Of a DNA stretch of 23,116 nucleotides, positions 15,804 through 22,453 are shown piece by piece. The first letter of the stretch is position 1. Each line of letters opens with the position of its first letter. The stretch is from the NCBI GenBank assembly GCA_036508555.1, contig DATCHD010000109.1:1-23116 (forward strand), read 5' to 3'. The notes under the pieces are model-generated. The model worked only from the letters and a program-made list of their open reading frames with translations. It searched no databases and was not told the DNA's origin. This stretch comes from CAINVV01 sp036508555 (GTDB lineage Bacteria > Bacteroidota > Bacteroidia > Bacteroidales > Prolixibacteraceae). The position numbers were made by a program, and so were the translations under genes.

Positions 15804-18404
15804 TTAATTTTTCCTGCTGATTTTAGGATAGGGCACATCATATCCTTTCGCTGCAAACCAGACAATTCTGTTCAGGTCATCCTCGTCGGCCTCATCTGCT
15901 TCATCCAAAGGCATCTCCATGGATTTTTTGGCCCAATACAATTGTTTCCCGTTCAGTGAAGTAAGTTTGGGATTCATTTGGTCGAGCGGAATATTATTAG
16001 GCAATACCTGATAGGGGGTGAAATCAGGTTTATCGGTAAAACAATCGGTCATTGGTTCTGCGGTCAGATCGAACTGACTCATCGGAGGCAATCCCAGTAT
16101 CAGCTCAATGGTACGCAAAATGCTGTTTTGATTGTATTGTGTACTGATTACTGCACCTCTTTTGGCATAAGGACTAATGCAAAGTGCCACAGTTCGCTTC
16201 CCGTCCACATGATCCAGGCCCGACTGGGGATCGTCCTCCACCACAAATATCGCGGTCTCTTTCCAGAACTTTGTCTTGCTGACTGCCTCAACGATCTGCC
16301 CAAGCGCCAGGTCATTATCAGCCACCGCAGCTTTCGGAGTGGGGTAATTTTCATTCACACCGACCGTATGATCATCCGGCAAAAGCATCATCATCAGATC
16401 CGGAAGCGTTCCCTTTGCTTCATAATCCTTCAGTTCTTTCATAAATTCCCTCGCCCTTAATACATCAGGAATCTTGCCGTTAAATCCGGGATATGTCGGA
16501 CAATTGTACGGTTCAAGCGTATGCAGCTTTGATTTTCCTGTAATTGCAATAGTTTGAGTACCTTCAAGGTATTCTTTATAGATCTGGCTCCAGGAGGCAT
16601 TTGGGTTATTTAATCCGGCATCACAAAATTCACCGTAATTGCGGAAGGAAAGGCCCTTTTTGATGACCTGGTCCCAGATGAAACCTGAAGAAGCGAAAGC
16701 CAATGGATCATCACCCCGGTAAGGATAGCTGCGGACAAATTCACCGAAGCTTTTTTCGAGATAATCTGTCACATAACCTTCATCCGTCCACTGATGTCCA
16801 TCCGCGCTCAAAACTCCATTACAATAGGTATTATCCAGCAGCACAAAGTTTTCTGCTAACGCATGATGGTTAGGCGTTACATATCTTCCCAAATGGCATA
16901 AAGTACTATCGCCATTGCCCTGTTTCAGGTCGCCGAAAACCTGATCATAAGTCTTGTTCTCCTTGATGATATAGAGTACATGCTTGATCACTGATTTCTC
17001 CCCGGGTTTCACCGGAACTGGCACCATTCTCTCCTTCACTTGTTTGAAATTCAAGGCCTTGGTTATTTCAGGCAAACGCATATTGGCAGCGGCTCTTATG
17101 GAAAACTCCTCAAGTACTTTACCGGCAGGTACCGGGATAAAAGAGACTGAGCCAAGGTGATCGTTTGATTTATAGCCCTTTGCATTTTTGCTTAGCTGAC
17201 GGGTTCCCACGCCTTTTGTATTGGCAACAAATAATTGATTCCCTTCCTTGTTTAGAATCACTGCTCCTGGATACCAGCCAGTCGGGATCAGGCCTTTCAC
17301 CTTATTTGTCGTCAGATCGATCACTGCCAGTAGATTATTTCCACCGTTGGCGACATAAAGAGTTTTGTTATCTGCAGATACTGCCAGTGAATTTGGAGCA
17401 CAGCCGAATGGTAATTCAGCCATTGGCTTAGGGCTGATCTCTCTGACCACCTTGTCAGTCCGGGTATCAATAACTGAAATCAGATCACTGTTCGCGTTAG
17501 CCACATACAGCAGCGAACCATCCTTCTGAAGTGCCATTCCGGATGGATGTAACTGCACCTTAATTTCATTTGTGACCGTCCGGGTATGGAGATCTACGAC
17601 AGAGACGGTCCCGGAAGAGGCGATGCCCGTTAACGGATCCACGACAACGGGCGTTCCGGCAGACAGGGCGGTTTTGTCCCCTTTTACTGACAACCTTCCT
17701 CCCCAGTTGGTGACATAAGCTTTCAAACCGTTCAAAACTACCGTATATGGGGCAATTCCTACCGGGATGTAAGCTTCGAATTTATTCGTCTTAATATTAA
17801 CAATACCGAGCGCGTTATTCCTGTTAAGCGTTACATAAATATAGCCAGCCTGTTCATCGATGGCAAAACCTCCCGGGTATTCCAGTCCGTTGACAGCCTT
17901 GGAAGATTTATCCAGAACCTCGCCCTCCCAGGCAAACTTTCCATCAGACAAAATCATGGTAGGCAGGAGAATCTCATCGTTCCAGGCAAACTGTCCGTTC
18001 TCCAATAGTTTGGCTGAACGCAGGAAACCTCGTGAATCGGTCGTCCAAACCTTCCTTCCGTTATCACTCCAGCCGATTCCAGTAAAAGTGTTTCCACCTT
18101 TGGGAAGTTTGAGTGTTTGTTTGATGGTCTGATTGGAAGTATCGAAGAAAACAAGGTCACTAAGATTCTTGACTGCTAATATCGATTCATCGGGATTAAG
18201 CGAGAGATCTACCGGTCTTCCGGGGAAAGTGATGGTTGTACCTGCAGGATCAATGATCTGAGAGGTCGGGACAACAAAGCTTTTGTTGTTCAGAGGACCA
18301 ACAAACGACTTCTCATTGAAAATTACCTTCCGGGATTTTTGAGCAAACGATTGTACTAATCCGATTATTGATATTAATACAATAAGAATGAGATATTTAC
18401 GCAT
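15804..18404 (-). CDS. YVTN beta-propeller fused to acid phosphatase/phospholipase-C-type phosphoesterase
   Basis: This 866-residue secreted protein starts with a signal peptide (MRKYLILIVLISIIGLVQSF-AQ). Residues about 50-430 form a YVTN/NHL-type propeller with repeated blades such as VSVVDLHTRTV, LLYVANANSDLISVIDTRTD, KTLYVANGGNNLLAVIDLTT and LFVANTKG. Residues about 470-850 form a PF04185-type phosphoesterase with IKENKTYDQVFG near 478-489, DGHQWT, and VEDDPQSGLDHVDG near 718-731, then TVALCISPYAKRG. The metal- and nucleophile-bearing ENKTYD and EDDP...DHVD blocks are present, so activity is likely. It follows the FISUMP lipoprotein gene by 6 bases, indicating an operon. The substrate (phosphate monoester, phosphodiester or phospholipid) is not predictable. 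The propeller may hold a partner or polymer. Confidence 0.9.
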   Translation of the reverse strand: MRKYLILIVLISIIGLVQSFAQKSRKVIFNEKSFVGPLNNKSFVVPTSQIIDPAGTTITFPGRPVDLSLNPDESILAVKNLSDLVFFDTSNQTIKQTLKLPKGGNTFTGIGWSDNGRKVWTTDSRGFLRSAKLLENGQFAWNDEILLPTMILSDGKFAWEGEVLDKSSKAVNGLEYPGGFAIDEQAGYIYVTLNRNNALGIVNIKTNKFEAYIPVGIAPYTVVLNGLKAYVTNWGGRLSVKGDKTALSAGTPVVVDPLTGIASSGTVSVVDLHTRTVTNEIKVQLHPSGMALQKDGSLLYVANANSDLISVIDTRTDKVVREISPKPMAELPFGCAPNSLAVSADNKTLYVANGGNNLLAVIDLTTNKVKGLIPTGWYPGAVILNKEGNQLFVANTKGVGTRQLSKNAKGYKSNDHLGSVSFIPVPAGKVLEEFSIRAAANMRLPEITKALNFKQVKERMVPVPVKPGEKSVIKHVLYIIKENKTYDQVFGDLKQGNGDSTLCHLGRYVTPNHHALAENFVLLDNTYCNGVLSADGHQWTDEGYVTDYLEKSFGEFVRSYPYRGDDPLAFASSGFIWDQVIKKGLSFRNYGEFCDAGLNNPNASWSQIYKEYLEGTQTIAITGKSKLHTLEPYNCPTYPGFNGKIPDVLRAREFMKELKDYEAKGTLPDLMMMLLPDDHTVGVNENYPTPKAAVADNDLALGQIVEAVSKTKFWKETAIFVVEDDPQSGLDHVDGKRTVALCISPYAKRGAVISTQYNQNSILRTIELILGLPPMSQFDLTAEPMTDCFTDKPDFTPYQVLPNNIPLDQMNPKLTSLNGKQLYWAKKSMEMPLDEADEADEDDLNRIVWFAAKGYDVPYPKISRKN

Positions 18405-18410
18405 AGTATG

Positions 18411-19076
18411 TTAATTTTTTAGGCATCGAACTGAAAAACCGCTTTCCTTGTTGCCGTAATATTTGTAGGCAGTACCGTCTTTGCTGAAAAGAACACAATA
18501 CCAGGCATTGGAAGCGTTTTCGGAAGAACTCCAAAAGTAAGCGCTGAGAGCCTGAGAGCTGAAGTTCCCTCTGGAACTTCTGTATCCATATGGAAGAGCT
18601 GAAAAACCGCTGGAATTGGTTCCGTTACCCTTGCTGCTCCAGCCGGATTCATATTTCATGTTAATACCTGCAACAATTTCACCTCCCAGGAAATCCGTCA
18701 GAACTCTCCATTCCTTGTCGGATGGAACGTGCCAGCCTGCAGGACACAGCTTTCCGGTGTTAACCGAATACCAGTTATAATAAGCTCCGTAAGTGGATTT
18801 ATTGGCAGCATCGTTTTTAAACCAGCAATAAGCTTCTGTGGTCAGGCCTTTCCAGTATTCCTCCTCCTTCACGTTCGAAATTGGAGTACCGTCATTGTAT
18901 TTTGTAGTTATTAGATTCTCGGTCATCCAAACCTGTTTTCCAAGTGTAACGGTAGGATAAGAGTTTCCGTCTATATCGTTTACTGTTCCAGTTTTGTGAG
19001 ATTTTGTACCGGTCCCACAACTAATTACGAGGAGGAATCCAGGCAGGACTATGAAAAGTATTTTAAGGGTCTTCAC
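18411..19076 (-). CDS. FISUMP-domain lipoprotein
   Basis: This 221-residue protein has a lipoprotein signal (hydrophobic 6-18, lipobox VISC with Cys20) and a domain of the Fibrobacter succinogenes major paralogous (FISUMP) type. It shows TVTLGKQVWMTENLITTKYN, AYCWFKNDAANKSTYGAYYN, WYSVNTGKLCPAGWHVPSDK with EWRVLTDFLGG, LPYGYRSSRGNF, YFWSSSENASNAWY and the end SGFSVRCLKN. Such proteins are surface-exposed and of unknown function in Bacteroidota and Fibrobacteres. It is the first gene of a unit with the propeller-phosphoesterase, suggesting they work together at the outer membrane. A -7 box candidate lies at 19108-19115. Confidence 0.9.
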   Translation of the reverse strand: MKTLKILFIVLPGFLLVISCGTGTKSHKTGTVNDIDGNSYPTVTLGKQVWMTENLITTKYNDGTPISNVKEEEYWKGLTTEAYCWFKNDAANKSTYGAYYNWYSVNTGKLCPAGWHVPSDKEWRVLTDFLGGEIVAGINMKYESGWSSKGNGTNSSGFSALPYGYRSSRGNFSSQALSAYFWSSSENASNAWYCVLFSKDGTAYKYYGNKESGFSVRCLKN

Positions 19077-19107
19077 GATTGGCGGATAATTAAGTTGAGA
19101 TTTTTCG

Positions 19108-19115
19108 CAAATCTA
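19108..19115 (-). promoter_or_regulatory. Candidate -7 box for the FISUMP/phosphoesterase unit
   Basis: Read on the minus strand this is TAGATTTG, matching the Bacteroidota TAnnTTTG element, about 31 bases before the FISUMP start. No convincing TTTG -33 element lies 19-21 bases upstream, so support is limited. Confidence 0.35.
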
Positions 19116-19184
19116 TCAACAATCTGCTTTAAAAGGTTAGTCAATCTTAGTTATTTTCAAACGGTATTTACACACCATCTTTGC

Positions 19185-19241
19185 AGTCGTCACAGACGAC
19201 TTGTTGTAAACCCCTCGTTACCGCTGCGCTCAAACGAGGGG
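19185..19241. repeat. Pair of GC-rich stem-loops
   Basis: Two hairpins lie back to back: AGTCGT/ACGACT (19185-19190, 19196-19201; loop 5) and CCCCTCGTT/AACGAGGGG (19211-19219, 19233-19241; loop 13). They are followed by CCCCCGCTGGCGCGGATTTG (19256-19275). The CTGGCGCG core recurs at the left edge of repeat copy 3 (21542-21549). This looks like a dispersed intergenic repeat of the REP type and is unlike the surrounding AT-rich DNA. Confidence 0.45.
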
Positions 19242-19359
19242 GAGCACTGAAAGCCCCCGCTGGCGCGGATTTGCACAAATAAGATTTTCAATTTGGTTAT
19301 GTCCGTAATATTCTGTATCTTATATAGATGGAATATCCTTCAAGTTTTTCTTAATGGCA

Positions 19360-19398
19360 ATTAAATTGGGTGTCGCAAATTGCGATACCCAATTTAAT
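19360..19398. promoter_or_regulatory. 39-base near-perfect palindrome before the ORF6N gene
   Basis: ATTAAATTGGGTGTCGCAA (19360-19378) and TTGCGATACCCAATTTAAT (19380-19398) pair over 19 positions with one G-T wobble around a single central base. It ends 26 bases before the ORF6N ATG. As DNA it is a candidate operator for a dimeric protein, most simply the ORF6N product itself. As RNA it would sequester the leader. No T run follows directly, so it is not a standard terminator. Confidence 0.6.
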
Positions 19399-19424
19399 AA
19401 CCCCCACAATTACAGGCCAATGAT

Positions 19425-19964
19425 ATGACAAAGGTTGAGAATCAAATCATGCTACCGGAAGCAACGATCATTTCAAAAATATTTTTTATTCGTGGGAAAA
19501 AAATCATGCTTGACAGAGATCTGGCTAATTTCTACGGAATTGAGACCAGACGATTAAAAGAACAAGTCCGACGTAATCCTGAAAGATTTCCGGATGATTT
19601 TATGATTGAGTTTACAAAGGAAGAATTAGAAAATTTCAGAAAACAATTCGGCAACTCAAATAAGGAGATCATGGGACTTCGAATACCCCCATTCGCATTT
19701 ACCGAACATGGAATTTTAATGTTAGCCAGTGTTTTGAATACAGAACGTGCAATAAAGGTCAATATTCAACTGGTTCGCATATTCAATAAAATGAGGGAAA
19801 TGCTCCAGTCAAACAAAGAGTTAATAATAGCGCTGGAGCAACTGAGAGACAAAATAAACGACCATGACGATAAATTTATTTTGATTTTCGACTACTTGAA
19901 AAAGTTTGATCAAAACCGGAAGCAACAACTAACCCAGGCAAACCGAAAAAGAATAGGATATTAG
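19425..19964 (+). CDS. ORF6N-domain protein
   Basis: This 179-residue cytoplasmic protein has an N-terminal ORF6N domain (about 9-95): ISKIFFIRGKKIMLDRDLAN, YGIETRRLKEQVRRNPERFP then DDFMIEFTKEE, and PPFAFTEHGILMLASVLNTE. ORF6N is a DNA-binding domain shared by phage antirepressors and many Bacteroidota chromosomal genes. A coiled-coil-like C-terminus follows (about 110-170: IQLVRIFNKMREMLQSNKEL onward). The ATG at 19425 is chosen because it gives the full domain; another ATG ten codons in would shorten it. It stands alone behind the 39-base palindrome, which may be its target. The frame stays open for 52 codons after the TAG, through the 42-bp repeat, which is probably chance. It marks the start of the accessory region. 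Confidence 0.9.
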   Translation: MTKVENQIMLPEATIISKIFFIRGKKIMLDRDLANFYGIETRRLKEQVRRNPERFPDDFMIEFTKEELENFRKQFGNSNKEIMGLRIPPFAFTEHGILMLASVLNTERAIKVNIQLVRIFNKMREMLQSNKELIIALEQLRDKINDHDDKFILIFDYLKKFDQNRKQQLTQANRKRIGY

Positions 19965-20014
19965 GATCTAGAAATTTTGATAATATCAATCCCCCGATAT
20001 CAATTGACGTTCAC

Positions 20015-20098
20015 CAGAAGCGCTTTGAACATGACAGGATGTCCGATTTCAGTAACCGGAAGCCCTTTGAACATCGCCAGATGTGAAATGGTAGCAAC
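20015..20098 (+). repeat. 42-bp tandem repeat, two units plus a fading third
   Basis: Unit 1 (20015-20056, starting CAGAAGCGCTTTGAACAT) and unit 2 (20057-20098, starting CGGAAGCCCTTTGAACAT) have equal length and lie head to tail, sharing most positions by eye. A degenerate third start (CGAAAGTGCAATGG) follows at 20099. Because 42 is a multiple of three the frame is kept, and one frame stays open to TAA 20121-20123. No start codon or family was recognised, so it is annotated as a repeat only. Confidence 0.6.
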
Positions 20099-20135
20099 CG
20101 AAAGTGCAATGGAGGTCAATTAAAGTCAATTGGCG

Positions 20136-20330
20136 GAGCCGCCCGGCCGGGTGGCTCTTATTGCAAGCGAAGCCTTTTGTTCCCCACAAAAAACTTGCAA
20201 AATATTAAAAGCCCTTTTGATGATCTATCTTAAATAATATGTTTACATTTGATAAGTAGATGATTACCAAATGGCATGGATATGTAATTCATTTTCAATA
20301 TGATAAAGCACAATGAGTGATGTTGGAAAG
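20136..20330. repeat. Long direct repeat, copy 1, with GC-rich palindrome at its left edge
   Basis: The core at 20173-20271 runs from CCTTTTGTTCCCC to GATTACCAAA, 99 bases. It differs from copy 2 at one position. Similarity continues at the same spacing for about 40 more bases (CATTTTCAAT, GATAAAGCA). The left edge carries the palindrome GAGCCGCCCGG/CCGGGTGGCTC (20136-20157, one mismatch). The inner inverted repeat of copies 2 and 3 has lost its right arm here. It precedes the MNT gene. Confidence 0.85.
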
Positions 20331-20358
20331 GCGTTGTACCCAATGCTATGTGGCCATA

Positions 20359-20388
20359 TTGCAAGTTTCGTGAGATTGATTAAATTTG
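20359..20388 (+). promoter_or_regulatory. Promoter of the MNT gene
   Basis: TTG (20359-20361), a 19-base spacer and TAAATTTG (20381-20388) match the Bacteroidota TTTG/TAnnTTTG promoter. The expected transcription start is 8-10 bases before the ATG at 20404. Confidence 0.6.
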
Positions 20389-20403
20389 AGAAAATTTTAG
20401 ATT

Positions 20404-20703
20404 ATGTATCTGGATAAATACAAAAATGAGATAAATAGTTTGTGCCTTCAGAATAAGGTCAAATCATTGTATGTTTTTGGTTCTGTATTAACAGATAGAT
20501 TTAATGAGAAAAGCGATATCGATTTGGTTGTAGATATTGATTCCAATGACCCTTTCGATTATGCGGATAGCTATTTTAATCTAAAATTTGCACTGCAAGA
20601 CCTTTTTCGACGTCCGATAGATTTACTGGAAAACAAAGCGATAAAGAATCCATACGTAAGACGAAACATAGATCATTCAAAATCATTGATTTATGCAAAA
20701 TGA
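20404..20703 (+). CDS. Minimal nucleotidyltransferase (MNT), antitoxin-type
   Basis: This 99-residue protein of the DNA-polymerase-beta-like minimal nucleotidyltransferase family has the signature GSVLTDRFNEKSDIDLVVD (residues 26-44). It contains the GS pair and the metal-binding aspartates Asp38 and Asp40. In MNT-HEPN modules this enzyme adds AMP to the HEPN ribonuclease partner and silences it. The length and end (SKSLIYAK) look complete. The HEPN gene normally follows at once. Here only its last codons remain (20704-20775), so the MNT is an orphan. A promoter lies at 20359-20388 and a long-repeat copy lies upstream. Activity of the MNT is plausible, but it has no visible target nearby. Confidence 0.88.
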   Translation: MYLDKYKNEINSLCLQNKVKSLYVFGSVLTDRFNEKSDIDLVVDIDSNDPFDYADSYFNLKFALQDLFRRPIDLLENKAIKNPYVRRNIDHSKSLIYAK

Positions 20704-20775
20704 CAAGCAATATGGTTGATAGTGAATCGCTACTTACCTATTCTTGAGAAAGAAGTTAAAGAATTACTGAAATAG
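20704..20775 (+). pseudogene. C-terminal stump of a HEPN toxin
   Basis: Immediately after the MNT stop, and in the same frame, the sequence reads QAIWLIVNRYLPILEKEVKE followed by LLK and TAG. This is the usual last helix of HEPN partners of MNT (IW..IV...LP.L..EV..LL). The catalytic R-x4-6-H region and all upstream residues, about 85-90, are gone. The join is consistent with a clean deletion between the end of MNT and the end of HEPN. It starts without an ATG and cannot be a toxin. Confidence 0.75.
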
Positions 20776-20993
20776 CGCTGGCGGTAATAACCAAGGCTTC
20801 ATGTTGTCGGGAGCGGCTCTTATCGCCAGCGATGGCCTTTTGTTCCCCACAAAAAATTTGCAAAATATTAAAAGCCCTTTTGATGATCTATCTTAAATAA
20901 TATGTTTACATTTGATAAGTAGATGATTACCAAAGGTATGGATATTAAAATCATTTTCAATGGGATAAAGCATCTTTGGTAATATTAGAAAGG
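20775..20993. repeat. Long direct repeat, copy 2, with GC-rich inverted repeat at its left edge
   Basis: The core at 20836-20934 is almost identical to copy 1 (one difference) and copy 3 (three differences). An inner inverted repeat ATTACCAAAG (20926-20935) / CTTTGGTAAT (20974-20983) is perfect. The left edge is CGCTGGCG (20775-20782) / CGCCAGCG (20824-20831), touching the stop codon of the HEPN stump. It precedes parD. Confidence 0.85.
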
Positions 20994-21026
20994 AGTTATG
21001 TGGGATTATAAAAAATGCAAAGCACC

Positions 21027-21057
21027 TTGATTATTATACCAATATTTGGTAACTTTG
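21027..21057 (+). promoter_or_regulatory. Promoter of the parD/parE pair
   Basis: TTG (21027-21029), a 20-base spacer and TAACTTTG (21050-21057) fit the Bacteroidota consensus, placing the start of transcription about 10 bases before the parD ATG. The flanking TTTGG motifs could also serve as ParD binding sites, a guess. Confidence 0.55.
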
Positions 21058-21074
21058 GAAAAATTTGATGAATT

Positions 21075-21326
21075 ATGAGTAGAAACACTTCAATATCAAT
21101 AGGAGACTATTTTGATAGGTTTATTCAAAATAGAATATCTGCTGGAAGATTCAAAAATACAAGTGAAGTTGTCCGAGCAGGATTAAGGCTTTTGGAAGAA
21201 GAAGAAAACAGAATTATTGCTTTAAGAGCAGCTATTCAAGAAGGGATAGAAAGCGGAATTGCTTATGATTTCAATTCTGAGTCACATTTAGAAAAATTAA
21301 AAGCTAAAAAGAACGTGGATGGCTAG
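21075..21326 (+). CDS. parD: ParD-type antitoxin
   Basis: This 83-residue ribbon-helix-helix protein has the first strand SRNTSISIGDYFDRFIQ, then RISAGRFKNTSEVVRAGLRL and an acidic C-terminal tail (LEEEENRIIALRAAIQEGIE, then SGIAYDFNSESHLEKLKAKK). The SGRF-NTSEVVR-GLRLLE pattern is typical of type II ParD/CopG antitoxins, which bind ParE and repress their own promoter. The gene overlaps parE by 8 bases (ATGGCTAG), the usual coupled arrangement. It appears complete, while its toxin is truncated, so it probably persists only as a repressor or as an antidote to a ParE encoded elsewhere. Confidence 0.9.
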   Translation: MSRNTSISIGDYFDRFIQNRISAGRFKNTSEVVRAGLRLLEEEENRIIALRAAIQEGIESGIAYDFNSESHLEKLKAKKNVDG

Positions 21327-21519
21327 GTATAAATTAACAAATAAAGCAGTTGAAGATTTAACTCATATTTGGAATTATACCTTTGATAAATGGTCTGAAA
21401 ATCAAGCAGACAAATATTATCTTATGCTTTTGGAAAACTGTAACGAAGTTGCATTTAACCCTGAGTTAGGTAAAAAATATTCAGTAATAGCAGAAAACTT
21501 ATTGGGATTTAAAGAATAG
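21319..21519 (+). pseudogene. parE: ParE-type toxin lacking its C-terminal third
   Basis: The first 65 residues are a clear RelE/ParE-family start: ARYKLTNKAVEDLTHIWNYT, then FDKWSENQADKYYLMLLENC and NPELGKKYSVIAENLLGFK. Family members run to about 95-100 residues. After LGFK they continue with a strand-turn-strand segment (of the type xNKHIIFYR...IVRILHxRMD) that carries functional residues. Here the frame meets TAG after LGFKE, and the next 20 bases lead straight into repeat copy 3. The missing end is not found in another frame. The toxin is therefore probably inactive, although the stub may still bind ParD. Confidence 0.8.
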
Positions 21520-21540
21520 AATAATAGAATAGTACCCCTC

Positions 21541-21712
21541 CCTGGCGCGATGGCCTTTTGTTCCCCGCAAAAAATTTGCAAAATATTAAAACCCCTTTTG
21601 ATGATCTGTCTTAAATAATATGTTTACATTTGATAAGTAGATGATTACCAAAGATGTGGATATAAAGATCATTTTCAATGGGATAAGGTACCTTTGGTAA
21701 TATTAGAAAGCG
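21541..21712. repeat. Long direct repeat, copy 3
   Basis: The core at 21554-21652 differs from copy 2 at three positions by eye. The inner inverted repeat ATTACCAAAG (21644-21653) / CTTTGGTAAT (21692-21701) is perfect. The left edge has a shortened GC-rich part (CTGGCGCG, 21542-21549) only about 20 bases after the truncated parE. It precedes the membrane-protein gene at 21736, whose promoter is unclear (TTTG 21693-21696 with TATTTA at 21715-21720 is a poor match). Confidence 0.85.
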
Positions 21713-21735
21713 GCTATTTAAAACGATAGAAAATA

Positions 21736-22407
21736 ATGACAGAAAATGATAAAAAATACGGAAGGACGTTTTTCGACATTATCGCAGAACACCCTAGATT
21801 AACATTCATTGCATTCATATTGCTCTTACTTGTTTTAATTGGTGTGCTAATTTTTAAAATTCCTTTAAAAGTTGGCAATGTGGAAATAGGTAAGAGTAAT
21901 CCTATTGTACATGACACTATAGTAATTTTAAAAACAGACACTCAATATATAGACAGACCCATTAGAGCAAAATCTTTATCTACATTAAAATCTAATAATG
22001 ACAATTCAAAAAAAATATCTGTAAAATCTGGCGATACGATCGTTAACATTCAAAACCAACCTGCAAATATTAATACAGGAATAAATAATGGTATTATTGG
22101 CGATAATGGAACAATTAACAACAATGGAATACAACCAAGAAAAATCACGCAGCAATATATTGAATTAGTAAAAGCAAATTTTCCTGACAAAACAATTCAA
22201 ATCAATTTCAGAACTTATGGAATGGCGGACGCAGAGATATATAATGTAAAAAAGCAATTAATTAATTTCCTTAAGCTAAACGGATACAATAATATTCAAG
22301 AGGAGTTCCTTGTTATTATTGGAGTAGAACCTCCGAGTAGAATCACCATTAATAAGACAGGATCAAATGGGATAATTTTTGAAATTCCACCTGCGACAAT
22401 TAGATAA
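21736..22407 (+). CDS. Orphan single-pass membrane protein of unknown function
   Basis: This 223-residue protein has a short cytoplasmic head, one membrane helix (about residues 22-41: TFIAFILLLLVLIGVLIF) and a linker. An Asn/Gly-rich tract follows (about 104-134: NIQNQPANINTGINNGIIGD then NGTINNNG). The C-terminal domain (about 137-223) has IELVKANFPDKTIQINFRTY and VKKQLINFLKLNGYNN. The repetitive N/G tract recalls short beta-helical turns seen in other Bacteroidota accessory membrane proteins. No catalytic motif is visible. It is AT-rich and follows repeat copy 3 directly, so it is cargo of the same repeat array as the MNT and ParDE modules. I do not recognise the family. Confidence 0.7.
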   Translation: MTENDKKYGRTFFDIIAEHPRLTFIAFILLLLVLIGVLIFKIPLKVGNVEIGKSNPIVHDTIVILKTDTQYIDRPIRAKSLSTLKSNNDNSKKISVKSGDTIVNIQNQPANINTGINNGIIGDNGTINNNGIQPRKITQQYIELVKANFPDKTIQINFRTYGMADAEIYNVKKQLINFLKLNGYNNIQEEFLVIIGVEPPSRITINKTGSNGIIFEIPPATIR

Positions 22408-22453
22408 AATTGAAAACTGCCACAAATAAAAACAAAATGTAATTGGGGTTTCC

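Larger units (their letters stand above)
19077..19424. other. Gene-free gap between divergent units
   Basis: The gap is 348 bases between the minus-strand FISUMP gene and the plus-strand ORF6N gene. It holds a -7 box candidate at the left, the GC-rich stem-loops in the middle and the long palindrome at 19360-19398. Frames crossing it look non-coding. Confidence 0.6.
19965..20403. other. Gene-free gap rich in repeats
   Basis: This gap of 439 bases between the ORF6N and MNT genes contains no start-to-stop ORF of note. It is almost filled by the 42-bp tandem repeat (20015-20098), a GC-rich palindrome (20136-20157), the first copy of the long direct repeat, and the MNT promoter. Confidence 0.65.

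Noticed and set aside
18996..19250. Plus-strand frame of 84 codons over the FISUMP start and the stem-loops
   Set aside because: It is antisense to the FISUMP start and translates the hairpins into low-complexity sequence. No family features were seen.
19965..20123. Stop-codon readthrough extension of the ORF6N protein
   Set aside because: 52 open codons after TAG are not unusual, partly because the 42-base repeat preserves frame. ORF6N proteins of about 180 residues look complete.
20136..21712. CRISPR array
   Set aside because: Only three long repeats with gene-sized unequal spacers and no cas genes.
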